NCBI GenBank assembly: GCA_965229505.1
Contig: OZ245881.1
Location: 3,658,001 to 3,722,000, forward strand
Length of the DNA stretch: 64,000 bases
Source of the DNA: UBA6059 sp040219045
GTDB lineage: Bacteria > Bacteroidota > Bacteroidia > Cytophagales > Cyclobacteriaceae
Direction of reading: 5' to 3'
Of the stretch, positions 26,988-36,120 are shown piece after piece (positions within the stretch are counted from its first letter, which is position 1; the number at the start of each line of letters is the position of its first letter). Below the pieces are notes generated by a model. It saw nothing but the letters and a program-made list of their open reading frames with translations, was not told the origin of the DNA and did no database searches. The position numbers were made by a program, and so were the translations under genes.

Positions 26988-28313
26988 GTGATCAATTTAG
27001 GCACTGTGGTCAAAATCAAAAATTTATTTTATCTATTACTGCTGTCGATTGGGTTGACAGGATGCGACAATGAACCTATAAAGCTCGAACTGATCCAGAG
27101 TCCACTGGATGTCACATTGACTATTTTGCCCAATTTCAGCAATGAGTTTGTCGAAGATCGGCCAGTAGATATCCTTGTCAATATTGAAAATATAAGAGTA
27201 GAGCTTACTACATACAATGTGCGGGTGCTCGATGCAGTGACCAGAACACCATTGTTATTTATTGAAGAGCCTTACCCGGGTTCAGCTACATCCTTTAGTC
27301 TGACCTTACCACCGTTTAAGGCAGGGCTGTATTCGGTGATAGTGACAGTCACTGATGTGAATGACTTCCAGTCAGCAGCTTCTTCAAATGTCGCAATACC
27401 TGCGGTAGCCTTTCAGGAAGGCTATGAAGACCTTTGGTTCAAGGGTACTTCGAACCAGTGGCAAAACAATATCAAGTTTGATCAAATAGACAATCATGTA
27501 TGGCAGGCCGAATGTGTTTCCCTGGCCCCTGGAGAGGAGTTTATACTGAGTTCGAACCCAAGTAATAGCGATTGCTATTGGGGAGGAGGAGGGATCATCG
27601 ATCTTATGCCCGACACGGTAGCACTACCTGTATTTTGCGATAGCATCAACTACGTATACAACACTCAAATACCCTTCAAGTCTGAAGTTCCTTCAGGCCA
27701 GTACAGCCTCAGGTTTGATGATATCTCCAATGAACTGGTCATTATCCCCAATGATGGGTGCATCAGTGAATTGGGTCGAGCGCCCATGAAAGTGGCAGGT
27801 TCTGCTGTGACCAATTATTTTCCCGGAGCTGACTACTTTAAGATCACCAATCAGCAAGATCAACTGGTCACTTACTTTGAGAATGGCACTTTTGAACTAA
27901 TGGAAAACGATGGCTCTGGTACAACCTGGGGTGGCCTGGGCGGTGATGGTCAACTAGTATTGGGCGGAGCTCCTATCAGCATAGAGGAAGGCTTGTATCA
28001 TCTGTCGCTTGATGCTGATGCCAAGCAGCTGGTGATCACCAGAATAAATGAGATTTCTATTGTCGGAGACCTGGACTGGTCACTCGATCGCCCTTTGGCT
28101 CAGGATCCGCTCAACCCATGGATATGGAAGGTATCCGACATAGCACTGGAGTCTGGCAATATTCGATTCCGTGCCAATCAAAGCTGGGAGGTAAGCTGGG
28201 GAGATCCTGATCTTGACATCTTGCTGAGCTATGGTGGCGGAAATATCGAAGTGTCAGGCGGGACGTATGATGTCACCATCAACGTTTTGGCCAACAACTA
28301 CCTCATCGAATAA
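26988..28313 (+). CDS. SusE/SusF-like outer-membrane lipoprotein
   Basis: This 441-residue protein has a lipoprotein signal (LLLLSIGLTGCDNEP), predicting attachment to the outer membrane. After an Ig-like N-terminal domain (about 35-130) come three modules. The first has a tryptophan-rich core with LWFKGTSNQWQNN and the second a TYFENGTFELMENDGSG stretch; the third opens with ISIVGDLDWSLDRPL. The first and third resemble the starch-binding modules of SusE/SusF. Start codon choice is between GTG 26988 and GTG 27006, and no ATG fits. It is the only plus-strand gene amid minus-strand DUF4249 genes, and no SusC/SusD pair is present. A role in binding glycans is inferred from the modules. Confidence 0.78.
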   Translation: MINLGTVVKIKNLFYLLLLSIGLTGCDNEPIKLELIQSPLDVTLTILPNFSNEFVEDRPVDILVNIENIRVELTTYNVRVLDAVTRTPLLFIEEPYPGSATSFSLTLPPFKAGLYSVIVTVTDVNDFQSAASSNVAIPAVAFQEGYEDLWFKGTSNQWQNNIKFDQIDNHVWQAECVSLAPGEEFILSSNPSNSDCYWGGGGIIDLMPDTVALPVFCDSINYVYNTQIPFKSEVPSGQYSLRFDDISNELVIIPNDGCISELGRAPMKVAGSAVTNYFPGADYFKITNQQDQLVTYFENGTFELMENDGSGTTWGGLGGDGQLVLGGAPISIEEGLYHLSLDADAKQLVITRINEISIVGDLDWSLDRPLAQDPLNPWIWKVSDIALESGNIRFRANQSWEVSWGDPDLDILLSYGGGNIEVSGGTYDVTINVLANNYLIE

Positions 28314-29363
28314 CTAGAAATAATCTGGTTTCCTTGTACTGAAGTTAGCTGATGAACAATCCAGACATATCGCTGGGAAGCGGGTAAATGGTGCACCACC
28401 TTGGAAGGCGCATTGGTCTGCGACAAAGTTGGGCACATCCGAGCCTCTCACTTCGGTACGTGTGGTGGTCATTAAGGAAGCTCCAAAATATCCATAGACA
28501 GTCTCAGATGGATCGGCTATGTTCTGGATATTGCCTCTTACTGTTGCGGGTGGGATATCAAATATTGAGCCTGTCTGCTCTATATTTTTTCGAACATTGT
28601 CCCAGTATTGGTAGGCCTCTACCGTCAGGGCGAACTGGTCAACGACTATGAAGTATCTATGAAGGAGCGCAGCATCAACATCCCGTCTTGCCAGTAGCCT
28701 TTTTTCGATCGTTCCGGATCGCTCCTCAAGGCTATTGAATAAATTGATACGCTGGGGATCAGGGTTTTTTACGAAATAGCAAGGGTCCGGGGTTAAGCCA
28801 AAGGGATCGGGGAAGTCCGTCGGTTTAAACTCATATGCCTCCTCCATTTCCCAGCGAAAGTAAAGCGGTTCATCTGAGCTGGGAATATCACTATCTATGT
28901 ATGACTCAATGTTGTTAGAGGTGATAGCAATACCGTTTTCATTGATTTCTGTCGTAGTGGTAAAGTCGTAGTAAGCAGTATCCCTGGCCAATAACCCCGT
29001 TAGTTTTTCGGGTACGGACTCATAGGTAGTTCCATCCGGCAGCACAATTTGAATCCAGTAAGCAACTCTTGGAAAAGCATTGACTGCTCCAAAAGGTAGT
29101 ATATGCTCACCGGGAATTTCTTGAAAATAGGCAAAAGAATTGCCCTGATCATCCAGTAAAAACACTTGTGCAGCACTCACCGGTTCCGGTAGGCGCTGAC
29201 CAGAGACTGTCCGCGAAAGACTCACTTTGTGAGGGCCCGGGCCATTGGTGATTACTCCTTCTACCACGAGAATTCCAGCCTCATTTTCCAGACTAAGTGC
29301 TATGGGCTCAATGCACGCGCTAAGGCTCAGCAGTAAGGATACAACGAGAAGGAATCTGATCAT
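28314..29363 (-). CDS. DUF4249 lipoprotein
   Basis: The ATG at 29363 gives a 349-residue protein with a compact lipoprotein signal (MIRFLLVVSLLLSLSAC). An earlier in-frame start at 29405 is less likely. The mature part begins with a carboxypeptidase-regulatory-like stretch (GILVVEGVITNGPGPHKVSL) and continues with TDFPDPFG, DPQRINLFNSLEERSG and YWDNVRKNIEQTGSIFDIPP, the shared core of the array. It ends in a cysteine pair (ICLDC). Of the intact copies it is the closest relative of the broken gene at 25802. DUF4249 proteins usually accompany a TonB-dependent receptor; none is nearby. Its stop directly abuts the convergent SusE/F-like gene. Confidence 0.88.
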   Translation of the reverse strand: MIRFLLVVSLLLSLSACIEPIALSLENEAGILVVEGVITNGPGPHKVSLSRTVSGQRLPEPVSAAQVFLLDDQGNSFAYFQEIPGEHILPFGAVNAFPRVAYWIQIVLPDGTTYESVPEKLTGLLARDTAYYDFTTTTEINENGIAITSNNIESYIDSDIPSSDEPLYFRWEMEEAYEFKPTDFPDPFGLTPDPCYFVKNPDPQRINLFNSLEERSGTIEKRLLARRDVDAALLHRYFIVVDQFALTVEAYQYWDNVRKNIEQTGSIFDIPPATVRGNIQNIADPSETVYGYFGASLMTTTRTEVRGSDVPNFVADQCAFQGGAPFTRFPAICLDCSSANFSTRKPDYF

Positions 29364-29461
29364 CGAAAAGTTAACAGGCTGGGATAGTTTGACCTTTAGA
29401 ATCAAATCTATTTATTTCATCTCCGCCGGAGTAGATTTTCATTCATTAAATGGTGAGCGGT

Positions 29462-30490
29462 TTATTCTTGCCAGAAAAAATCTGGTTCTATTATACCACG
29501 GCGACATTGACAAAACCCCGGTAGTTCGAATAGCGACCTATTCTGACAAACTCGCTCGGGTGGTTCAGGAAAGTCTTTGCGTACGAGTGAAAAACGAGTG
29601 GTAGTTTTCAATGCCACACTAAAATAGCCGTAAACAATCTCCTCCGGAGTTGTCACATTAGTGATGTTACCACGAATTCTACCTGGGGGTATGTCAAAAA
29701 TGGAGCCCGCTTGTTCGATTCCTTTTTTCACTTTCTGCCAATAGTCGTATTCTTCTTCGGAGATATTGTATTGATCCACTACCGTATAATACTTGACCCA
29801 AAATGCGTCGTTGAATGGACGCCTCCCGATTAGCTCTTGCGTAGCTAATACCTGAATCCCACCTTCTGCTTCATGAATATTGATTCTCTGAGGGTCTATT
29901 TTTTCATCTCTGTAGCAATCTTCAAGTTGATCTTTAGTGTCTATTACGTATACTTCGCTTGCTTCCCACTTAAAATACTGTGGTGCCCCGGTATTTTCAA
30001 ATTGACTGTCGAGATAGACGTTGTACACTCGGGTGACGACCTCATTTCCAAACTCATTGATCTGAGTAATATCTTCGACGCTATAGCTAACGGAATCCTC
30101 TGCAGACCGCTCTCGCATGGTCTGGAAAGGTGTCTCATAAACCTGCCCTCTCAACTCGACGATCAGTCGATAAGCATAACCGGGAAAAATATGAGCCGAA
30201 CCCTTGGGTAGTACATAGACCCCTGGCTCTTCTTGAAATAGTGGATATGCATTGCCCAGGTCATCAAGCAATTGCATCTCCGCTCCGGACTCGGCCTCTG
30301 AGATGCGATCCTTTGCCGAGGTTCTGGTCAATGTGACATAGTGGGGGCCGACACCATTGGTGATCCTGCCATTGATGGCCAGTATGCCGGCAGTCCTGTT
30401 CGACTCTAGTTCGTACTCTGAAATGCAAGTTTGAAAGAGCAATGCAAATAGAGACAGAAGCAAAATCGATATAGTCCCCTGGGCTAACAT
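29462..30490 (-). CDS. DUF4249 lipoprotein
   Basis: This 342-residue protein has a lipoprotein signal ending FQTC near residue 22. It shares with its neighbours the GILAINGRITNGVGPHYVTL opening, the Y-x-Y-W-x-x-V-K motif, SIFDIPPGRIRGNITNV and EEIVYGYFSVALKTTTR. The middle is more diverged: the TDFPDPFG motif is replaced by an Asp/Lys-rich stretch before DPQRINI, a feature it shares with the gene at 30560 rather than with the others. The array thus holds two subtypes. Location is predicted to be the periplasmic face of the outer membrane or the cell surface; function is unknown. Confidence 0.88.
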   Translation of the reverse strand: MLAQGTISILLLSLFALLFQTCISEYELESNRTAGILAINGRITNGVGPHYVTLTRTSAKDRISEAESGAEMQLLDDLGNAYPLFQEEPGVYVLPKGSAHIFPGYAYRLIVELRGQVYETPFQTMRERSAEDSVSYSVEDITQINEFGNEVVTRVYNVYLDSQFENTGAPQYFKWEASEVYVIDTKDQLEDCYRDEKIDPQRINIHEAEGGIQVLATQELIGRRPFNDAFWVKYYTVVDQYNISEEEYDYWQKVKKGIEQAGSIFDIPPGRIRGNITNVTTPEEIVYGYFSVALKTTTRFSLVRKDFPEPPERVCQNRSLFELPGFCQCRRGIIEPDFFWQE

Positions 30491-30559
30491 ATTGTTTAGA
30501 TAAGATAATGCCTAATCAGGTCAATTGGAATCGGTCTTCCCCATATTTCACAGTAGAGG

Positions 30560-31573
30560 CTAAAAATAAGGTGGCCGTGCTATGCCGCCTTCGCAGAAGC
30601 AAAAGGGAGGACGATTGAAGAAGGCTCCTCTACAAAGTGAAGCAATCGATCGGGGGACATCTTCTCGGAGGATAAAATATCTCACTGTTTTTTCAGCTGC
30701 CACGCTGAAATAGCCATAGACGACTTCAGCAGGATCGTCTACGTTGGTGATGTTTCCTCTGATTCTGGCAGGAGGAATGTCAAAGATGGAGCCCACCTGC
30801 TCTATACTCGTACGCACATTCTTCCAGTATGTATATTCTTCTTCTGAGATATTGAGCTGGCTCACCAGCGTGAATTGCTTGATGGAAAAGGCATCATCGA
30901 TATTTTTACTAGCCAGCAGCACATCATCGAGGATCAGTTCGTTTCCCTGCACACTTTCAGCTATTACCACTCTTTGAGGATCTATTCTCCGTGAAAGAAA
31001 GCAGGGTGGGTCATCAGGTCTGACCCTTGGTAATGTAAACACCTCGGTCGCCTCCCATTTGAAGTACTGTTTGGTATCCACGAAAGGCGTGGTGCTCTTG
31101 AGGTAGACATTATACTTTGGTGTAATTACTTCATTGCCGATATCATTGATTTTTACCTCATCTTCGAACCGATAGCCGATGCTGTCTCGAGATAGGATGT
31201 CGTTTAATCGGGTCAAAGTTGACTCGTACTTACTTCCATTTAATTCGATCCTAATCTTGTAGGACAGGCCAGGGAAAATGGGCGCAGATCCTTCAGGTAA
31301 GATGAACTTGCCTGGTGTTTCCTGGAAAAACTCGTAGGTGTTGCCCTGACTATTCATGAGCGCAACCAGCCCACCACCTTCAGGTAGGGTGACGCGGTTT
31401 TCCTCGGTTGTCCGACTTATGGTGACCTCATGAGGACCCAGGCCATTCGTTATCCGGCCATTGATGACAAGTATTCCCGACTCTCTCTCCGTAGCTACCG
31501 AAAATTCTTCAATACACCCGGAAACCGGGATGATCAGATTAAGAATAATGATGATGACTAACGCGGATTTCAA
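30560..31573 (-). CDS. DUF4249 lipoprotein
   Basis: This 337-residue protein starts at a TTG directly followed by a lipoprotein signal (IIILNLIIPVSGC, cysteine near 20). It has the array's GILVINGRITNGLGPHEVTI opening, the YTYWKNVRTSIEQVG and SIFDIPPARIRGNITNV core, and DPAEVVYGYFSVAAEKTVR. Like the gene at 29462 it lacks TDFPDPFG and instead has a proline-rich stretch (RVRPDDPPCFL) before DPQRV. The C-terminus has paired cysteines (FCFCEG). It is separated by 69 bases from the copy downstream and 43 from the copy upstream, so the array may be transcribed as a unit. Confidence 0.88.
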   Translation of the reverse strand: MKSALVIIIILNLIIPVSGCIEEFSVATERESGILVINGRITNGLGPHEVTISRTTEENRVTLPEGGGLVALMNSQGNTYEFFQETPGKFILPEGSAPIFPGLSYKIRIELNGSKYESTLTRLNDILSRDSIGYRFEDEVKINDIGNEVITPKYNVYLKSTTPFVDTKQYFKWEATEVFTLPRVRPDDPPCFLSRRIDPQRVVIAESVQGNELILDDVLLASKNIDDAFSIKQFTLVSQLNISEEEYTYWKNVRTSIEQVGSIFDIPPARIRGNITNVDDPAEVVYGYFSVAAEKTVRYFILREDVPRSIASLCRGAFFNRPPFCFCEGGIARPPYF

Positions 31574-31616
31574 AACAATGAAATTCTAAGATTAGGATAG
31601 CGCTAAAGATAACCGT

Positions 31617-32702
31617 TTATGGGAAATAGACAGGCCTGGGAATGGTTTGGTTGGAAAGCTGACAGTCCTGGCAGAGTGGCTCATATTGATCAATTCTGGT
31701 AAGCCTGGGATCGTAGGCACAGCGCTCTTCAAACTCAAAAGGCACGTCAAAATCAGTAACAGAAACACGGCTGACTTTTTCCAGCGCTGCTTCAAAGTAG
31801 CCATACACCAGTTCATCAGGGTCATCGAGGTTTTTGATATTGCTTCGAACCAGGGCAGGAGGCACATCGAAAATTCCCCCTACGAGATTGAGGTTGGAGG
31901 ATATATTATTCCAATAGGAGTAAGCATTGAAAGACAGGCTATACTGATGAACATTGCTAAAATAGCGGGACTGAAAAGCCTCATCTATCCCCCGTCGCGC
32001 CACTAGTCTGTTCTTAAACGAGCCGGCCGCAAATTCGCGATTATTGAACAGATTGATTCGCTGTGGGTCGGGATAACCATCGAAGTAGCAAGGCAGTGGC
32101 TGCTGATCAAACGGGTCGGGCAAATCAACGGGATAGAATTGGTAAGACTCCTGTACCTCCCAGCGCACGAAGATAGCTTGATCCGTTTCGGGGATCTCAC
32201 TGTCGATATAGGTCTCAAAGTAGTCTGTCCCTATTGGAATACCCTCCGGGCTGGTTTCTTCTAAAGTCACAAACCTGTAGTAAATACTATCCTGTATGGT
32301 ATGGGTGGGCATTCGGTCCAGTGTGCTTGCATAGCGATTTCCATCGGTCAGTTCAATTTCCACGCGATAAGCAGTCCCCGGGAAGGGGTTGAGTGACCCA
32401 ATCGGCAGAATATAACTCCCGGGAATCTCTTCAAAGAGCCGAAACTCATTATCAAATTCATCAAGAATAGTGACATGAGCCCCACCAACAGGATTTGAGA
32501 TTCTGTCTTCAATGGTGGTTCTATTGATCAGGACATAGTGCGGCCCCTGACTATTCGTGATCCTACCGGTAATGACGAGTGTACCCCCCTGTTTGGTGAT
32601 ACCTGTATCGAACTCTTCGATGCACCCAGAGATAGCCATACAGAGTACGATCATGGATAAGAGTAGTCTTTGAACAAGTGCGAATTTACTTTTGAAGGAC
32701 AC
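31617..32702 (-). CDS. DUF4249 lipoprotein, first gene of the array
   Basis: This 361-residue protein has a lipoprotein signal ending AISGC near residue 27. It belongs to the TDFPDPFG-type subgroup, here VDLPDPFDQ, with DPQRINLFNNREFAAGS following. The core is YSYWNNISSNLNLVGGIFDVPPA, the least conserved of the array, and the end has CQDC. It is the most upstream member on the minus strand, so the 188-bp gap to the divergent cadherin-repeat gene should contain the promoter of the array. Molecular function is unknown; the family is typical of Bacteroidota envelopes. Confidence 0.88.
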   Translation of the reverse strand: MSFKSKFALVQRLLLSMIVLCMAISGCIEEFDTGITKQGGTLVITGRITNSQGPHYVLINRTTIEDRISNPVGGAHVTILDEFDNEFRLFEEIPGSYILPIGSLNPFPGTAYRVEIELTDGNRYASTLDRMPTHTIQDSIYYRFVTLEETSPEGIPIGTDYFETYIDSEIPETDQAIFVRWEVQESYQFYPVDLPDPFDQQPLPCYFDGYPDPQRINLFNNREFAAGSFKNRLVARRGIDEAFQSRYFSNVHQYSLSFNAYSYWNNISSNLNLVGGIFDVPPALVRSNIKNLDDPDELVYGYFEAALEKVSRVSVTDFDVPFEFEERCAYDPRLTRIDQYEPLCQDCQLSNQTIPRPVYFP

Positions 32703-32830
32703 TTCGTATTGGTGTTTCAGTGTTAAACCTCACAATCAGGCGTGATGTTCCCCCAAATCTGATATTTACTGCGCGATAATTCCACTTTGGAGAGCCACGA
32801 AAATCAGCTTAAATAAAAGCAACTGAGCAG

Positions 32831-32861
32831 TTTTTATTAAATTAATGAAATAATACCTTCG
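32831..32861 (+). promoter_or_regulatory. Possible Bacteroidota-type promoter of the cadherin-repeat gene
   Basis: A T-rich -33-like element (TTTTT at 32831-32835) is followed after about 19 bases by TACCTTCG at 32854-32861, one base off the TAnnTTTG -7 consensus. It lies 29 bases before the start at 32891. The -33 match is weak. Confidence 0.35.
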
Positions 32862-32890
32862 TAGAATATAATCATTTGATCCTTAGGACT

Positions 32891-35584
32891 ATGAAAAAAG
32901 GCATTCTAGTTGCTCTTGCCCTCCTTGCTAGTACGGTTGTGGCATTAGCCCAGCCCACGATCACTCCAGGTCAGTCAGTTACCATTGACGAGAATACGAC
33001 TACCATTGCGAGCCCTCTTGCCGTGACTGGAGAGACAGGCACATTACAGGCATGGACGATTACAATTAATGCCAATCCTAATTCAGACGGGTTCGATGCA
33101 TTTGCTATTGACGCCAACTCGGGGGTGATTACCGTTAGCGATCCTAACGATATTGATTTCGAGCTGGGTGCATCCTTAACCATAACCCTAACTGTATCGG
33201 ACGACAATGGCCCCTCATCACCGGAGACTTTTACGGTTAATCTCAATGATCTCAATGACGAAACACCGGAGGTGACAGCATCTCAGGCATTCAATCTGGA
33301 TGAAGATGCTGGGGATGATGAGGTGGTAGGCACAGTTGTGGCGACTGACGATGACGCGGGTACGGTTTTTTCAGCCTGGACGATCACAGCTGGTAATACG
33401 AATGGGGTCTTTGCTATCGATGCTACCAGCGGTGAGATCACAGTGGCGGATAGCACCAGTTTAGATTTTGAAACCACCACATCCTACGCATTGTCCATCA
33501 CAGTAAGTGATGGACCCAATACAAGTGCTGCTGAGACGGTTACCATTAACATTAACGATATCAATGACAAGCCACAGTTAACTACAACTACCGCAACAGT
33601 TGCAGAGAATTCTGCAGACAATACCGCTATTGCCACACTTACTTACTCAGATGAGGAGGGTTCAGCGGCAGAGTTTACCATCAACTCCGGGAATGAAAAC
33701 GGAGCATTTGCCTTGACAACTGCCGGCGCATTGACTATCGCCGATAGTGCGGATTTTGATCATGAGATCAACCCCACTTTTAAGCTGGCTATCAAAGTAA
33801 CAGAAACAGCTGCTACCACAGTATTCTCGATAGATACACTTACGGTGACTGTGACAGATGTTAATGAAGCACCCGTAATGAGCAAGGCGACTTTTAGCTT
33901 CAATGAAAATCCTGCTGCACAAGGGAAGATAGGTGCAATACCTGCCACTGATCCAGATGATGATGACTTGACTTATACCATCACCTCCGGCAATGGAGGA
34001 GGCAACTATGTGATTGTTGATGATACCCTCCGGGCGAATACACCGGCCTATTTTGATTTTGAGACTTTTACAACGGATACTTTGATCGTTTCTGCCGCTG
34101 ATGCCGAGTTCAGCGATAGCGATACGATCTTTGTCAAGCTGCTCAACGTAAACGAGCCATTGGTCTTTGCTGACACCATTCTTTCGATTGATGAAAACAG
34201 TTCGACCAACAAACTTGTGGGTCAACTGGTGGCGGACGATCCTGAGGGAATTAATGCAACTTTCAAGATATTGACTTTCACGCCGGACAGTGCATTTAGT
34301 ATCAATGGAGCTAGCAATCTGATCGTAAGTGATTCTGCGCTGCTGGATTTTGAAATCAACCCTGTATTCACATTGACAGTCGAAGCTACCGACGGTACTT
34401 TTAAGGATACTGCCACTGTGACGATCAACATCAATGATGTTTTCGAAATCGTCAATGACAAACCAGATTTCCCTGACCAGAGTTTCAATGTTGCAGAGAA
34501 CAGCGCTATAGGTTCAATAATTGGTACCCTGATCGCTTCTGATACCATTGAAGGACCGTTGACCTACCGGGTACTCACTGGTAACGAGCTGAGCATTGTG
34601 TCATTGGTAGACACTTCGGGTGTGTTGAGTGTCAATGATTCATCAGCTTTTGATTTTGAGACTAATTCAAGTTTCGAATTTGAGATAGAGGCGAGTGATG
34701 GCTTATTGACTGACACAGCTACCGTTACGGTCTTTTTGCTTGATGTGTCAGAGCCCCCCACGCTCGATGATGAGACATTCTCCATTGTAGAGAACTCACC
34801 AAGTGGGACCCTTATTGGTAAAGTAACAGCCGAAGATGGCGATGGTGATGCCGTTTCGTATAGTCTAGGTGAAGGCAATGTGGATGGCGCCTTTACCATT
34901 AATAGTGCGGGTACTATCACTGTAAGCAACAGTACACCTATCAACTTCGAGCAAATGCCTGTGTTTACGATTGCCGTAGAGGTAACCGATGAGGTGGATA
35001 CCATCACAGCGACGGTTACGATAAACGTGCTGGATGCCAATGACCCACCAAGGTTCACCAATAAGCTATTTGAAATCGAAGAGAATCCTGTAGTTGGGGA
35101 TTCTGTGGGCAACCTTAATGCTTTCGACGAAGATGGTGACGAAATTACCTTCGTCATAAGAGATGGCAATGTGAGCAACGCCTTCGCAATTACAACGGAC
35201 GGTGAAATCGTCGTGGCTAATGAGGAGGCGATTGATTTTGAACAGCGAACTACGATAACGCTCATAGTAAGTGCCCTCGATGGTAATGTTGATTTTGAGG
35301 ATATTGTTGAAATTAAGATTATTGACCTCATTGACAACATCCAGATTACGGGTATCGATGAGGTGCCTATCGCCAAGTTCTATCCGAACCCAACAGTTGA
35401 CTACATGACCGTGGAGGCATTAGAGCCCATCGATCAGCTGACGATTGCTGACATGGCGGGTAGAGTGATAATGAGGCTGGACCAGCCCGTCAGGGACAGA
35501 GTTGTGATCGAAACACACACCTTCCAACCAGGTATTTACATCCTGATTGTTGACCATCAGGCCTTCAAGTTTATGAAGCGGTAA
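32891..35584 (+). CDS. T9SS-secreted cadherin-repeat protein
   Basis: The ATG at 32891 gives 897 residues beginning with a signal peptide (MKKGILVALALLASTVVALA); a TTG five codons upstream is not needed. The body consists of about eight cadherin-type repeats of roughly 95 residues. Each has an xxENxxxGxxIGTL-like start, an F-x-I-x-x-x-G-x-I/L-x-V middle, a LDFE or IDFE acidic motif, and a D-x-N-D/E linker, the usual calcium sites. The last 75 or so residues (AKFYPNPTVDYMTVEALEP to KFMKR) form a type A sorting domain for the type IX secretion system. A surface adhesin role is inferred from the architecture. The 3' end lies two bases from a convergent gene. Confidence 0.9.
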   Translation: MKKGILVALALLASTVVALAQPTITPGQSVTIDENTTTIASPLAVTGETGTLQAWTITINANPNSDGFDAFAIDANSGVITVSDPNDIDFELGASLTITLTVSDDNGPSSPETFTVNLNDLNDETPEVTASQAFNLDEDAGDDEVVGTVVATDDDAGTVFSAWTITAGNTNGVFAIDATSGEITVADSTSLDFETTTSYALSITVSDGPNTSAAETVTININDINDKPQLTTTTATVAENSADNTAIATLTYSDEEGSAAEFTINSGNENGAFALTTAGALTIADSADFDHEINPTFKLAIKVTETAATTVFSIDTLTVTVTDVNEAPVMSKATFSFNENPAAQGKIGAIPATDPDDDDLTYTITSGNGGGNYVIVDDTLRANTPAYFDFETFTTDTLIVSAADAEFSDSDTIFVKLLNVNEPLVFADTILSIDENSSTNKLVGQLVADDPEGINATFKILTFTPDSAFSINGASNLIVSDSALLDFEINPVFTLTVEATDGTFKDTATVTININDVFEIVNDKPDFPDQSFNVAENSAIGSIIGTLIASDTIEGPLTYRVLTGNELSIVSLVDTSGVLSVNDSSAFDFETNSSFEFEIEASDGLLTDTATVTVFLLDVSEPPTLDDETFSIVENSPSGTLIGKVTAEDGDGDAVSYSLGEGNVDGAFTINSAGTITVSNSTPINFEQMPVFTIAVEVTDEVDTITATVTINVLDANDPPRFTNKLFEIEENPVVGDSVGNLNAFDEDGDEITFVIRDGNVSNAFAITTDGEIVVANEEAIDFEQRTTITLIVSALDGNVDFEDIVEIKIIDLIDNIQITGIDEVPIAKFYPNPTVDYMTVEALEPIDQLTIADMAGRVIMRLDQPVRDRVVIETHTFQPGIYILIVDHQAFKFMKR

Positions 35585-35586
35585 AA

Positions 35587-36108
35587 CTATTTTGGCAGAT
35601 ACCTGTCTGGAATAGGATTGTCATCGGTCTCACCTAACCAATAGATATTGACTATCCACCAGCGGTTACCATCATACATCAGTTGAATGCTGTTGATGCC
35701 TCTGGTGAAGGGTTTCTCATCTGTACTTTTCCGATAGGACTCATAAGTGCTGAAGGTATGGGCTATTGATCCATATCGTTCAGTTTTGTTGCTTATCTCC
35801 TTTTCAAAAAAGCCATCTTTTTCGAGAATAGGTCCTGCCCGCTCCACATACTGCTCGGGGGTCCAATAGATAGCAGAGACGCCTTCTTCCTGTGAGTTAC
35901 GGACCGGAATCAATTTAGCATCTGCCGTGAATAGATACTTAAATAACTCCCAATCTCGCTGCTCGCCAGCATCACCGGAGATCACGGCATACAAAGTTTC
36001 AATTGTGCTTTCAATGGTCGTCACCTTAGCACTGTAATCGGAGTTTGCTGTTTGGGCTAAAGCTCCTCCATACAGAAACAAAAGGCCGATAAGTGTACAT
36101 GTTTTCAT
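35587..36108 (-). CDS. Secreted NTF2-like (SnoaL-fold) protein
   Basis: This 173-residue protein has a signal peptide (about 1-18, ending GALAQ). The rest fits the NTF2-like fold: an N-terminal helix (TTIESTIETLYAVISGDAGE), DWELFKYLFTADAKLIPV, then long strands ending IQLMYDGNRWWIVNIYWLGE. Similar exported proteins are common in Bacteroidota as nuclear transport factor 2 family members of unknown function. No catalytic set can be assigned. It follows the M14 peptidase on the same strand after 12 bases, so the two are likely co-transcribed. Confidence 0.85.
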   Translation of the reverse strand: MKTCTLIGLLFLYGGALAQTANSDYSAKVTTIESTIETLYAVISGDAGEQRDWELFKYLFTADAKLIPVRNSQEEGVSAIYWTPEQYVERAGPILEKDGFFEKEISNKTERYGSIAHTFSTYESYRKSTDEKPFTRGINSIQLMYDGNRWWIVNIYWLGETDDNPIPDRYLPK

Positions 36109-36120
36109 TTTAGCAAGTGG

